64,000 nt of DNA from Ptychodera flava (taxonomy: Eukaryota > Hemichordata > Enteropneusta > Ptychoderidae), in the NCBI RefSeq assembly GCF_041260155.1, contig NC_091931.1, forward strand, positions 18,613,166 to 18,677,165, written 5' to 3'. Position 1 is the stretch's first letter. Each line of letters starts with the position of its first letter. Shown here piece by piece: positions 11,738-25,109 of this stretch. Both the position numbers and the translations under genes were made by a program. The notes under the pieces are model-generated. The model was not told where the DNA came from, did no database searches, and was given only the letters and a program-made list of their open reading frames with translations.

Positions 11738-12080
11738 TTAAGGTAGTATGCGCCACGAAAATGAAAGACTTAAACTTTTGCCCAAACTTTTCTCAAGGAA
11801 CCTTTAAACTACTCTCTTTCAAAGTCAAGAATAAAAGTCGGGGTCACCGTGCAAATTTTGATACTAGAAAAACAAATAACCCAAAATTTACCGATATTCT
11901 AAATTCAAAATGGCCACATCACTGCATTAACTCTAACATTTTCGATTTTCGAAAAACTGAGACGTTGAAAAGTTTTCTTACACCAAGAGATTTAAAAACC
12001 CTCCACAAGTGGTAGATCTAATAATAATTGTAAAAGTTAGAAAGTCCGAACATCTGTCCCCGAGGCGCATTCTACCTTAA
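11738..12080 (+). mobile_element. MITE-1 copy b, TTAA-flanked
   Basis: A 343-bp element bounded by TTAAGGTAGTATGCGCC and GGCGCATTCTACCTTAA, which are inverted repeats of each other. The paralogous site near 40351 reads TTTTACTTAATTCAGTCAC with a single TTAA, which is the empty site, so TTAA is the target duplication. Such targets are characteristic of piggyBac-type transposases. There is no coding capacity. Confidence 0.85.
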
Positions 12081-12550
12081 TTGAGTTACATATAATACAT
12101 AATGATAAATTCGACACAATGTGGACCGGGGTTTTGTTGGTGGCATGAGAAGGAATTGGATATTTTTAATTGGGAAATAGTCAAGTACTTCTAAATTTAG
12201 AAACAACATTTGGAAGTGAAGGGTCTGAAGATTCGAGTACATATTTTTACCTGACTCTTTGGTTACCACTTGCGTTGTTGGGGCAACGTACTTTGCTCAG
12301 TTAATGAGAACACTTCTGTTTTATAAGTGTTTAATGCTCACATTGCTCTGAGTACAACGGAAACCTTTGGTGCAACATTACAGCTCTGCAACTGTAGATT
12401 TGTATACGCCTTTTTGAGTTTCAATTACATTTCTTGTAATGATATAATCAATGTGCAATATTCACGGATTCATCTACGTGTACCTATAGTGAAAAGTAAC
12501 CTTAATCTGCAGGCATTTGTATTATCGTTCTAATTGTTAATGTATATTTG

Positions 12551-12552
<2 letters not shown>

Positions 12553-12610
<58 letters not shown>
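12553..12610. repeat. (GA)n microsatellite
   Basis: 58 bp of uninterrupted GA. It is at the same unit position as the GA tracts at 24233, 31067, 36197 and 40882. Confidence 0.98.
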
Positions 12611-12612
<2 letters not shown>

Positions 12613-12820
12613 ACTCCGCACGACACAGTTATAGCAACAGACATACAGTGTTGATGGCGATTTTGCAGTTTTGGAGTCTACATGATTAGATTTGTCCCTT
12701 TTAGTAATTGGCTATGAATGCTGAGGAGTTTCTTTATTTACATTCATTAAGCCATGGAATGTAGCACACGGGTCAGGCTCCTACACACTGGTCGAATTGA
12801 CACGATGTAGTTCCGCCTGA

Positions 12821-12905
12821 ATGAGTCACATGTTGACGGAAGTGACGTTATTTGCTCGGTGTGATTCCTTTCAAAGTCAAAATATCGCAGCACGACGCTA
12901 GACGT
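12821..12905. promoter_or_regulatory. Conserved CRE-like block, unit 2
   Basis: GTCACATG, then AGTGACGTTATTTGCTC (TGACGTTA at 12843-12850), then GCACGACGCTAGACGTCAGTTTGTG. The same ordered block recurs in four other units. Function is inferred only from conservation and the CRE/ATF-like core. Confidence 0.35.
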
Positions 12906-13375
12906 CAGTTTGTGGCTAACAATATAGACGATTATGAAAATTTAAACTGTTACCAGGATTATCTTTTTTATTCAATGTTTGTCAGGAAAACTTGAAACGT
13001 CAAATAGAGAGTCGGACTAAGTCTAAGTGTCTTGTGAGAAGTTCTCGACAAGGATTTTGAATTTTATCACTAAGAATTTTGTCATCTTTCGTCTTAGTTT
13101 CTTTGTTATTTGTAGGACTTACAAGTTATTGTTCTGTTAAAGTTGCAACTTATAGGATGGGCATGTCACGTCTTTTCTGTAGTCGATATTTGCCTTGAGT
13201 GGAATGTGTCGAGCGTGACGCCGTGCCCAACAATAGTTCGGCCTGTGGTATTGGTGTCCAAACAAGCAAATTTAAAGTCGTGAAATTTAGAGGAATTTTA
13301 AACATGATTCTTCCAAAATATTGCCACAATGTGGTATCGGAAAGTATTTCCTGCCAAGTTCAAGTTGGTTAATAC

Positions 13376-14036
13376 ACAGAGAAACATATAGACAGAGTGG
13401 CAACACTTGCATGCCTTTTGTTCCATGGTCGTCTCGGTAGACTATTGGCTTTTCATATTAAAATGAGCTTCAAAGGTGTTAAACTTTTTGGAGGCTTTGT
13501 TTGTGGTTGATAATTACACGAGATTATGCGAAAAATACGACGAGATGGCATCGCACTGCCAGTCGCGTAGCAACCATAGTTACTTTGTGAGCTCTCAGGC
13601 CAGAAACACTGCTTCACGCAAATCAAAACATAACACGCCAGCAGTTTCATAAACATGTCCTTCCTTGACGCACGTGTAAAAGACGGTATGACTGACCGTA
13701 AACCATTGAGTAAAACCAGACAGTATCGATAAAAGACTTTCAAATTTTTCGAATTTTTAAAACGGTAAAACTCATTTTCCTGAAGCTCAAAACACTCCCG
13801 TTTTCGCCAGCACGTCAATTCTGCTCAGCACCACACGACAACGACAACACAAACTTTGCCGAACATACTTTCGCTTAACAATTGGCGAAAATCCGAAAAT
13901 TACCGAAGGATTCATGGTCGGCACTCTTCGGAAAAGAGAGGCGAGAGCAACCTGAGGCGAGGCGAACATGGATGGGTTACGTAACCGCTTCACGCCTTAA
14001 ACAATACCCGTTGCCACTCTCGCTATCTTTCTCTAT
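13376..14036. mobile_element. Mutator-like non-autonomous element with 9-bp target duplication
   Basis: The 661-bp insert is flanked by the direct repeat GGTTAATAC at 13367-13375 and 14037-14045. The ends are inverted repeats of about 27 bp: ACAGAGAAACATA...GAGTGGCAAC on the left, and the complement of GTTGCCACTC...TTTCTCTAT on the right. The paralogous copy 3 block at about 18720-18745 runs straight through (TTGGTTACAACAAG), an empty site. A 9-bp duplication plus TIRs suits the Mutator superfamily. The minus-strand frames inside (121 and 68 codons) match nothing I recognise. Confidence 0.8.
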
Positions 14037-14045
14037 GGTTAATAC

Positions 14046-14470
14046 TAGTCAAGCAAAACATGTCCATACGGTGCATTGTAGCAAAGACTTGAAGACTTGA
14101 AGGTCCCTGAGGGCAGAGATATAGTGAAATTTAATACCATTTTTACAGACTAAAGCTTCTATAGCATACCAAGCAAAGAGTATGAAAATACACATGGTTT
14201 TGGCTCAATACTACTTTTTACTGACTTGGAAGATGAGGAAGCGATACTATTTGACATATGTGATTGCTTTCGGTTCAATATGTCACCTCAGGTCTCCTTG
14301 TCTGCTCCTTTGAAATACGGAGTGAAAAGTAGAGCTTAGTGACAGCAGTACTTGAAATATTCGAGGTGAACCATCGGAAAATAACAAAGCTGTTCTGGCC
14401 AACATTTTTGCAACCTAGATTGCCCCATAATCGTTTGATGACGCATAGGATTATATTTGAAGGAACATGT

Positions 14471-14567
<97 letters not shown>

Positions 14568-15496
14568 CTAATGCAATGCCAGTTCTTATGATGTGATCAC
14601 AGGGCGACAAAAGTCAGTTCAAATTTGTTACAAATCGTCTGGGTAGAAGATTGAAAATGAATAAAACTCAGTCTATGCTTTACCTCTTGTTTGGCAAATA
14701 CCCTTTACTTTCTGTTTTTATTACTATAGACATGTTCACGAAGTTGAAGTTGAAAACTGTCCGTATATCGAGTATTTTATAGATAGACACGTGGCTCAAG
14801 TGAAACAAGTCAAAGGTATCAAATGTTTTCACGCTTATGGAGTGATATTACAATAATCAATAAAAAGTAACCTCTGTATAGGGACAGGCAAGTGCTTGCA
14901 GTCAGCCTGCTGTTCTCTTTAATTTGTCAGTTAAAAATATTAAACGTCAAGATCAACTTGTACAACGTTACTATGTAGTATACACAAACCTCGACAATCA
15001 AGGTTTATGTCCAATTAAAGGTCAATCATTAAATTATTATCCAATACGCAAATTATTGGAAGGTCTTTGGCGAAGAACAAATTCAAATTTAAAAAGAATT
15101 AACATCATTAACTTGATATTTGATCTTACACTTGTTCAAGTCAGGGACACATTAAAATAAACCCTCAATAATTACATTTCATCTATAATGATTAAATTTT
15201 GCAGTTTCTATATTATCCGTCCATAAGAGTTTCTACAATCCCCTGCGTATACCTCAAATAAGGATCACTGTCGATTTTACAGGTACCTGCATACGATCAG
15301 TTTACGTAGTGTGATGCCGTGTGTTTTGAGATCTCAGTAAGTAGTTTCCTGTGTTAAAGTGTTGAAGTCGTTAAGAGCTAGGCATCACTCTGAATGTTTG
15401 TGTCGGCCACGGATGGCGATATAAAATGCAAAAACTGCACAAGAAGATGTCGACGTTCAGTACATTCACAAAAAACTCAAACGATCTGCTATCAAT
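14046..15496. repeat. 3' flank of copy 3 with (CT)n, paralogous to 18740-20385
   Basis: Matches the region before copy 4 throughout, including AAGCAAAACATGTC, TTTGATGACGCATAGG, the CT tract followed by AATGCAATGCCAGTT, and AATTTGTCAGTTAAAAATATTAAAC. The 78-codon frame at 14924-15160 is interrupted in the paralogous copy and is not supported as a gene. Confidence 0.7.
14474..14567. repeat. (CT)n microsatellite
   Basis: About 94 bp with a single interruption near the right end. It is orthologous in position to 19181-19253. Confidence 0.98.
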
Positions 15497-16459
15497 TTAC
15501 ATGATTTGATCAAGGGTTTTATTATCGTGAGTTAAGAAGTTATTACTCAGAATGATCTTTTCGACAAGTATTCCTCCGGGAAAATCCATCACTACAGTCC
15601 CTAACTTTTTCTTACCAGGGTTGCTGTTGATAAATTCAAACAGTTTTGAGTTGATTCGATCGGCCACTGCGTATGCGAAGACCCTGTTGCTGCTACCACT
15701 GGTATACGTCAGAAACATTCGATTACTCCGGTCCTCACTCGCCTTATTCACATTATTTCTTACTGATTTCCATTTTGCATCGAGTTCTATTGGCAGTAGC
15801 GCAGGGACTTCCCAGTTGTCAGCTATTTCAGCATCGCTGTACTTTACTCCGACCCGTCCGTCAGCAAAATCGTCGAGGATAACGATCTTACCACGTGCTT
15901 CTCCAAGATTCGGCATTGAATTGGTTGTCCAGAAGAACTTGGAATGGAATTGACCAATTGCCTCTCTGAATAAATCTTCCATACTTCTATTGCCATACTC
16001 TGTGTGTTCTTTTTTGACACGCATGAGTACAACTTCATGTAGATGATCTTCGAGGAAGGTTGTCACTGTGTGGAGAACACCCATAATGGTAACGTGTTGA
16101 TAATACACGCCGTTATGAATGGTCAGTACGTCGTAAAAATGCCTGCAACGTATGTCAAGGAAACGTATTCCGGCCGCCAATTGAGTGTTCAGTGTCCACG
16201 ATTGGCATTGGGCTAGAGGTCCGCCATGTCCATCGAAAGTCATTGTATGGTGAGTACCAGGAATGGAAAGGTCCGCCAGAGACATGTCGTCATGCAAGTT
16301 TGACATCCAGTCTGGATAACTGACCTCAGCATCCTTTCCAGTGTTGTAGTCGGGTCTTAATGGTGCACCATCGGCGATGCCAATGTTTCGACCTATAACG
16401 AGGTATATCAATACAATGTATTTGGCAACCATCATTTCGTAGGAGTTTCTGGTTTGCAT
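15497..16459 (-). CDS. Secreted bacterial-type PI-PLC X-domain protein, copy 3
   Basis: 320 residues, single exon, signal peptide (YIVLIYLVIG; cleavage near IADGA). Closest to copy 2 over the coding region and both flanks. His70, Asp102, Arg104, Lys149, Arg189, Trp216 and Asp292 are kept; position 116 is Asn (TIHNGVYYQH) in place of the His82 equivalent, and residue 71 is His in place of Asp33. It differs in IADNWEV (Asp to Asn at 215, beside the conserved Asp214). The reading frame is intact, and differences from copy 2 are scattered, as expected if selection maintains both. A broken unit would be unlikely to keep its frame while its flank has lost about 3 kb. Confidence 0.93.
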   Translation of the reverse strand: MQTRNSYEMMVAKYIVLIYLVIGRNIGIADGAPLRPDYNTGKDAEVSYPDWMSNLHDDMSLADLSIPGTHHTMTFDGHGGPLAQCQSWTLNTQLAAGIRFLDIRCRHFYDVLTIHNGVYYQHVTIMGVLHTVTTFLEDHLHEVVLMRVKKEHTEYGNRSMEDLFREAIGQFHSKFFWTTNSMPNLGEARGKIVILDDFADGRVGVKYSDAEIADNWEVPALLPIELDAKWKSVRNNVNKASEDRSNRMFLTYTSGSSNRVFAYAVADRINSKLFEFINSNPGKKKLGTVVMDFPGGILVEKIILSNNFLTHDNKTLDQIM

Positions 16460-16510
16460 GCTTGTTCTGACGACCGCAATTTATTGGGTAATGTCAAGCA
16501 AAGTCTGACA

Positions 16511-16518
16511 AATTTATA
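16511..16518 (-). promoter_or_regulatory. TATA box of copy 3
   Basis: TATAAATT, 59 bp upstream of the ATG, within the conserved proximal promoter. Confidence 0.75.
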
Positions 16519-17612
16519 GGAGATGTGAGGCTCATCTGCATAGTTGTGTGTAAATAGAGAACTGAAACCCAAAGCAGTCATGTGTTTTCGTTACTTAGCG
16601 GATTATCGACAACGGATCCAGGAACTCATGACCTTGACATTCGTATTTCACGACTTTCGTGATGTCGTTAATATACTGCGCAAACATTAGAATGGTGCTA
16701 CTGAAGCTCTTGACTGATAGCGTCATTTGTGTGGAAAAATATGGTGGTTCATTTGATTCTCTAGAGATTTCTTTATTAATAAATCACGAAAAATAAACAG
16801 AGAACAGCCAACAAACAACAGCACCTGTAAGCTGGAATCTCTACTCCACGAAAAAGTCGTTTTGTGGCAGTAAAATTAATTCGGATTGGTTCCAATTTCG
16901 TCTTAGAGTAACTAAATACAGGAAAAATTTATTATTCCTTAATCATGTAATGCGAGCGCTTTTTATGTCTATAACAAGCTTTCTTGAGGTTACTTCTAAG
17001 TGCAAAGAAACTCACTTAATATTCGATATTTTGGACCAAGACAAACTCGAGAATGATGGTAATGATAAAATGCACAAGAATGGTTGCAAAAAATTCCCTA
17101 AAGCATTGGGATTTACTTACAATCGTACGCGAACGGTTTGTAATACATCGGAAATATTTTTAGCAATTTAAATCATGGTTTATTTATAGTACACTTAGAG
17201 ACTCACTCAATTTTTACAACTTCTTGAAAAAATTATATATATTCTTGTTTTGAAATTCTCATATGAAATCACATGTCAAATTTCTTAGCTTCGTAGTTAT
17301 AACCTTTTAAACTGCTTTTTAATTTTGAAATAATTAACATTTCGCAATTGTAAAATTTACTTGTTTGAGATAATACCAAAATGGCCGTCTGGATGATCAA
17401 TTTCGACTTCAAGTCATTTTTGTTTGTAATCCAATAAATTAACGTGATATGGGAAACATCAAGAACATATTATGAAACATATTATGATTCACTGCTGGAA
17501 TATATAAGACCTCAGTGAGTGTGGAGTAGAAATTTTATGACCTTGGTATTTGGACTTTGTTTGTATACATTTTCAACAGTGCCTTAATTTACCGCGGGCA
17601 AAACGAGTGTGG
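16519..17612. repeat. Upstream block of copy 3
   Basis: Collinear with 7843-8770. At about 17612 it jumps to the middle of MITE-1, so about 3 kb equivalent to 8770-11790 is missing. The 73-codon frame at 16950-17171 is noncoding in the paralogues. Confidence 0.7.
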
Positions 17613-17907
17613 ACTTTTCTCAAGGAATCTTTCCAAGTCAAGAATAAAAGTCGGGGTCATCGTGCAAATTTTGATACTAGGGAAACTAATTACGAAAAAA
17701 TTACCGATATTTGAAATTCAAAATGACCACAGTCCCTTTATTTACTCTATGGAGAATAATAACAGTTGAGATTTTTGAAAAACTAAGACGGTGAAAAGTT
17801 TCTTACACCAAGAGATTAAAAATGAACCCCTACAAGAAGTAGATCAGATAACAAATTGTAAAAGTTAGAAAGTCCGAATGTCTGTCCTCGAACTCATTCT
17901 ACCTTAA
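17613..17907 (+). mobile_element. MITE-1 copy c, left end lost by deletion
   Basis: Begins at CTTTTCTCAAGGAATC inside the element and ends ATTCTACCTTAA. It occupies the same TTAA as copy b at 12077-12080. Confidence 0.75.
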
Positions 17908-19176
17908 TTGAGTCACAACAAATACATAATGATAAATTTGACACAATGTGGATCCGCTTTTTTATGTCATGAGAAGGAATTGGAATTTTGAGTTGGGGAG
18001 TAGTCAAATACTTCTAAGTTTAGAAGCAAAATTTGGAAGTGAGGGATCTGAAAATTCGAGTACATATTTTTACCTGACTCTTTGTTACCACTTCCGTTGT
18101 TGAGGCAACGCATTTTCAGAATACTTCAGTTTTATACGTGTTTCATGCTCACATTGTTCTGAGTACAACGGAAAACTTTGGTGCAATAATATAGAGCTCT
18201 GCAACTGTAGATATTTTACACGCCTTTTTGAGTTTCAATTACATTTCTTGTAATGATATTATCAGTGTGCAACATTCATGGATTCATCTACGTGTACCTA
18301 CAGTGAAAAGTAACATTATTAATCTGCAGGCATTTGTATTTTCAACGAAAATAACGAGTCGAACTAAGTCTTATAAGTGTCTTGTGTGAGAAGTTCTCGA
18401 AACAAATTATCTCAACGTTCGTCTTAGTTTGTTTTTAATTTGAAAGGCTATACAAGTTATTGTTCTGCTAAAGCTATTACTTGTTGGATGGGTATATCAC
18501 GTCTTTTCTCTAGCCGATGCTTGCCTTGAGTGGAATATATCAAGCGTGACGCCGCGGCATGCAATGGTTGCGGCCTGTTGGATGGCCTGTTGGATGTCCA
18601 AACAAGCAAATTTAAAGTCGTGAAATTTAGAAGAATCTTAAACATGACTCTTCCAAAATATTGCCACAATTTTGTATCGAAAAGTATTTCCTGTGAAGTT
18701 CATATTTCACCATCGGGTCAAGTTGGTTACAACAAGTAAAGCAAAACATGTCTCATACGGTGCATTTTATACTTGAACACTTGAAGGTCCCTGAAGACAG
18801 AGATACTGTAAAATTTAATATGATTTTTATAGATTAAAGCTGCTATAACATACCAAGCAAAGTGTGTAAAATAATATGTTTTGGGCTCAATACCGCTTTT
18901 TACTGAATTTGCAGATGGGGAAGTGATACTATCTGGCATGTAAAGGATTATTATCAATAGCAGACTTTTATGATTGCTTCAAGTTCTGTATGTCATTTCA
19001 GATCTCCTTGTCTGTTCCTTTCAAAGTATAGCGAAAAGTAGAGCTTAGTGGCGGCAGCACTTAAAATGCTCGAAGCGAAACCATTGGAAAATAACAAAAC
19101 TGTTCTGACTGATGTTTTTGCAAGCTAGATTGGCCAATAATCGTTTGATGACGCATAGGATTATATTTGAAGGAAC

Positions 19177-19180
<4 letters not shown>
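17908..19180. repeat. Intergenic block, unit of copy 3
   Basis: Collinear with 12081-14473 minus the GA tract, the CRE-like block and the Mutator-like insert. No gene is seen. Confidence 0.65.

Positions 19181-19253
<73 letters not shown>
19181..19253. repeat. (CT)n microsatellite
   Basis: Uninterrupted CT run followed by AATGCAATGCCAGTT, as in the preceding unit. Confidence 0.98.
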
Positions 19254-19255
<2 letters not shown>

Positions 19256-19875
19256 CTAATGCAATGCCAGTTACTATGATGTGATCACAGGGCGATAAAA
19301 GTCAGTTAAAATTTGTTACAAATCGTCTAGGTAGAAGATTGAAACAAAATAAAACTCAGTCTATGCTTTACCTCATGTTCGGTAAATACTCTTTACTTTG
19401 TTTTTCATTACTAGACACGTTCACTGGGCTTGAAAACTGTCCGTGTATCGAGTATATCTAATAGTTAGACACGAGGCTCAAGTTGAACAATTCAAAAGTC
19501 TCAATTTTTTCACGCTAATGGAGTGATATTACAATACTCAATAAAAAGTAACCTCTGGATAAGGGCAGGCAAGTGCTGGCGGTCAGCCTGCTGTTCTCTT
19601 TAATTTGTCAGTTAAAAATATTAAACATCGAGATCAACTAGGAAAACTTTATTATGTAGAATACACAAACCTCGACAATCAAAGTTTATTACCATTAAAA
19701 GTTCAATCACTAAATTGTTATCCAATATGCAAATTATTGTAAAGACTTTGATGGACAAATGTACAAAAAATTAAAAAGAATTAAGATCACTAACTTTAAT
19801 ATCAGCTCTTACCCTTAAACAAGTCAGAGACAGTTCTTTATGTATATTTGTAATGATTCAATTTTGAGTTTTTAT

Positions 19876-20099
19876 ATGAAAACGATTGGAACTAATAGGG
19901 ATTATTTGATGGTGAAGTAATATATTTAAAATGTGCAAATGTTAGCTCATCTGCTTTTCTTTTTACTTAGCACACTTGTTTTAATGAGTATTTTGTAATA
20001 TTGAGACATTCAGCTATAAAGTGCATACCATTTTTTTTTGCGAAATTTTAAAATTATGAAGATCCAATTACCCCAAATGAGTTCCAATCGTGTTATGAT
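19876..20099. mobile_element. MITE-3, about 220 bp
   Basis: The ends are inverted repeats: AACGATTGGAACTAA on the left, and GAGTTCCAATCGTGTT on the right. The preceding unit (about 15205-15220) lacks it. A second copy in inverse orientation lies at about 51055-51246. The exact target duplication is not resolved. Confidence 0.65.
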
Positions 20100-20385
20100 C
20101 TATTCATTAAAGTTTCGACAATCCCTTTTGTATACCTTGCGAAACAAAGATCACTGTACCTGTACGCGCGAAGCCTAGTAATACGTAGTATGATGGCCGT
20201 GTGTTTTATTTTTGATGAGATCTCATTAATTAGTTTCCCGTTATAACGTGTTGAAGTGGTTTGGAGATAGACAACACTCTGAATGTTTGTGCAAGTCACG
20301 GATGGCAATGTTAAAAGGCGAAAACAGCACAAGAATCTGTCGACGCTGAGTATATTTACAAAATCTCAAACGATCTGCTGTCCAT

Positions 20386-21348
20386 TTATATGATTTGATG
20401 AAAGGTTTTATTACCATGAGCTAAGAAGTTATTACTCAGAATGATCTTTTCGACAAGTATTCCTCCGGGGAAATCCATCACTACAGTCCCTAACTTCATC
20501 TTACCAGGGTTGCTGTTGATAAATTCAAACAGTTTTGAGTTGATTCGATTAGCGACTGTGTATGCGAAGACCCTTTTGCTGCTACCACTGGTATACGTCA
20601 GAAACATTCGATTACTCCGGTTCTCACTCGCCTTATTCAAATTATTTCTCACTGATTCCCATTTTGCATCGAGTTCTTTTGGCAGTAGCGCAGAGACTTC
20701 CCAGTCGTCAGCTATTTCAGCATCGCTGTACTTTACTCCGACCCGTCCGTCGGCAAAATCGTCAAGGAAAACAATCTTACCGCGTGCTTGTCCAAGATTC
20801 GGCATTGAGTTGGTTGTCCAGAAGAACTTTGAATCGAACATGCCAATTGCCTCTCTGAATAACTCTTCCATACTTCTGTCGCCATACTCTGTGTGTTCCT
20901 TCTTAACACGCATGAGCACAGCTTCTTGCGGATGACGCCGGAGGAAGGATGTCACTGTTCGGAGAACACCGATAAAGATAGCGTGTTGGTAATATACGCC
21001 GTTATGAATGGTCAATACGTCGTAAAAATGCCTGCAACGTATGTCAAGGAAACGTATTCCGGCGTCCAATTGGGTGTCAAGGTTCCACGATTGGCATTGA
21101 GCTAGAGGTCCGCCATGTCCTCTGAAAGTCATTGTATGATGAGTACCAGGAATGGAAAGGTTCGCCAGAGACATGTCGTCATTCAAGTTTGACATCCAAT
21201 CTGGATAAATGACCCCGGCATCCTTTCCAGTGTTGTAGTCAGGTCTTAATGGCGCACCATCAGCGTTGCTGATGCTGCAGCATATAAGAAAGTGTATCGA
21301 TAAAGTGCATTTGGCAACCATCTTTCCGCAGGAATCTCTAATCCGCAT
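20386..21348 (-). CDS. Secreted bacterial-type PI-PLC X-domain protein, copy 4
   Basis: 320 residues starting at the ATG at 21348. The open frame extends 13 codons further to a TTG, but that is not a credible start. The TATA-to-ATG distance of 60 bp and alignment with the other copies both support the ATG. The signal peptide differs from copies 2 and 3 (CTLSIHFLICC, cleavage near SNADGA). Active-site pattern: His70, His71, Asp102, Arg104, Asn116 (TIHNGVYYQH), Lys149, Arg189, Asp214, Trp216, Asp292. The C-terminal third and 3' flank resemble copies 2 and 3 (SNPGKMKLGTVVMDFPGG), whereas the N-terminal region and upstream block resemble copy 6, so this is a bridge between the two subfamilies. 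Confidence 0.93.
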   Translation of the reverse strand: MRIRDSCGKMVAKCTLSIHFLICCSISNADGAPLRPDYNTGKDAGVIYPDWMSNLNDDMSLANLSIPGTHHTMTFRGHGGPLAQCQSWNLDTQLDAGIRFLDIRCRHFYDVLTIHNGVYYQHAIFIGVLRTVTSFLRRHPQEAVLMRVKKEHTEYGDRSMEELFREAIGMFDSKFFWTTNSMPNLGQARGKIVFLDDFADGRVGVKYSDAEIADDWEVSALLPKELDAKWESVRNNLNKASENRSNRMFLTYTSGSSKRVFAYTVANRINSKLFEFINSNPGKMKLGTVVMDFPGGILVEKIILSNNFLAHGNKTFHQII

Positions 21349-21400
21349 GCTTTTTTCTGACAGCGTCAATAGATTGAGTAACTTCAAGCAAAATCTGACG

Positions 21401-21408
21401 AATATATA
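21401..21408 (-). promoter_or_regulatory. TATA box of copy 4
   Basis: TATATATT, 60 bp upstream of the ATG at 21348, followed upstream by the GCTGACGCCCACCTGCAT stretch shared with copies 5-7. Confidence 0.75.
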
Positions 21409-22492
21409 TGAAAGCTGACGCCCACCTGCATGGTTGTTGCAAAAAGAAATATAAAATTCAAATTTCTGTCATATTTTCGCTTCACTAAGCGGATCTATAT
21501 CGACACGAACCGTCGACTTTTATATTGGTATCCCGCGAGTTAGTTGAAGTAGATAATATACGATTCAAACTAATAATAGCTGTACAGAAACTTCTGACCT
21601 CCAGGAGTTTTTCTAAAAAAGGGTGGTGCACTGTATCGAGACTTCCATTCTTTAGAGATTCTTTATGAATAGATCAAGGAAATAAACAGAGGGCAGCAAA
21701 CAAGCCACGGTGACTATAAACCGGAATCCCCTTTCTTTAATTATAATAGGTCGTATTGTGGCTGTGATATCAGTTCGAAGTGGTTCCAGTTTTGTCTTAG
21801 AGCACCATGCATTGTGCATGATTATAGGCAAACGTTTAATTCCTACATCATCATGCGATGTGAGGGTTTGTATCTATTGATATGAAGCTTTTTCGTGCAA
21901 CTTCTATCTGGTAAATGACCAGAAAGTTTGTAGGGAAAGGAACAATGAACCTTACCATTACATAAGACATTACAATATTGTTTCATTCGCGTCAACATTT
22001 GAACTATTCCATTGCTCGATTAAGGTCAGGTGATTCGATGTATTGAACAATAAAACGGATAAAGACAAAATTCTTTTTAATAAATATTTTCAAAATTACG
22101 ACATGAAGTATTACGATTTACGTAAGCTCATATGCGAATGCTTAGTAATACACCGGAAGTTATTTTTGGCAAATGAGATCGTGTTTTATTATAACACAAT
22201 TCCAGATTTTCTCATGTTTCACCGCTTCCCGCTTGAAAATAATGTCAATATATTCGGAAGTTGCGAACTTCCCATTTTAAATTGTGTTGTTAAGTTCAGA
22301 AGCTTCCGAGTTTCAACTTTAAAATTACTTCTATATTTGAAATAATTAGCATTCCCAATCCCAAATTTCCTGCTTATTTTGATTACACAAAAATGGTCGT
22401 CCGGATGATCAATGAAGAATTCGCTTTGTCTGTAACCCGATGAATACATGCAATATGCGTTGGAGTCATCGACAAGATAATTAGACAGGTTT
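21409..22492. repeat. A-type upstream block of copy 4
   Basis: Homologous to 33443-34246 and to 38030-39220 (landmarks GGGCAGCAAACAAGCCACGG, TTGATATGAAGCTTTTTCGTG, GGAAGTT.CGAACTTCCC). The 100-codon frame at 22043-22345 is broken in the paralogues and is not called. Confidence 0.75.
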
Positions 22493-22960
22493 GGCTACTC
22501 GTTATATGAGAACGTGAACGCCTAACATCACGAATTTCTGCGATGATGTCATAGCCTTATGCGTACGTTCTCCACGTACACGGAGCCGGAGTCGCGTATT
22601 TACATGGAGAAAGTTGTTTTCACGTATTTTTTAAAATTGTAAATTTATTCTCTTTAGGTAGCAAAACATGATATAAACTATCATTTATGCACGTTGTTAG
22701 TTGATATATGATAGTGACATCCTCAAAAATATTTATTTTCATTTATCATTTATTTTCGTTATTTTTATGTGAAATTTCTTCGTCTATTCTCGGCATACCA
22801 GATAACCATTGAGTTATCCCTATGATCGGAAACAAACTACGGGGACCCAAGGCGAGCCGAATCATTTCTTGAGCCTGCCACACGAATGGGCGACGTATGC
22901 CAACACCAACGTGGATTCTACGCGTTCACGTTCACGTAAAAAGGGTAGCCAAACCTGTCT
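22493..22960. mobile_element. MITE-4 copy a, long terminal inverted repeats
   Basis: Left end GACAGGTTTGGCTAC with a nearby GAACGTGAACGC; right end GCGTTCACGTTCACG followed by GTAGCCAAACCTGTC. It is paralogous to 34247-34707. The copy 3 block near 17470 lacks it. Confidence 0.75.

Positions 22961-25109
<2,149 letters not shown>

Larger units (their letters stand above)
12081..13366. repeat. Intergenic block with (GA)n, paralogous to 17908-18730
   Basis: Homologous to the next unit (TGCAATATTACAGCTCTGC-type stretch, TTCATCTACGTGTACCTA, AAATTTAAAGTCGTGAAATTTAGA) apart from deletions in the copy 3 unit. It contains the GA tract at 12553-12610. No gene is seen. Confidence 0.7.

Noticed and set aside
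13453-13993. Two minus-strand frames within the Mutator-like element as a captured gene
   Set aside because: No recognisable domain and no paralogous copy to test; only the element itself is called.
14275-14610. Frames encoding Glu-Arg, Ser-Leu or Tyr-Ile repeats (also at 24, 31-32, 36, 41 and 51 kb)
   Set aside because: Pure translation of GA, CT or TA microsatellites.
21349-21387. N-terminal extension of copies 4, 6 and 7 to 333-334 residues
   Set aside because: The extension begins with TTG and lies within the expected leader; the ATG gives 320 residues, as in all other copies.
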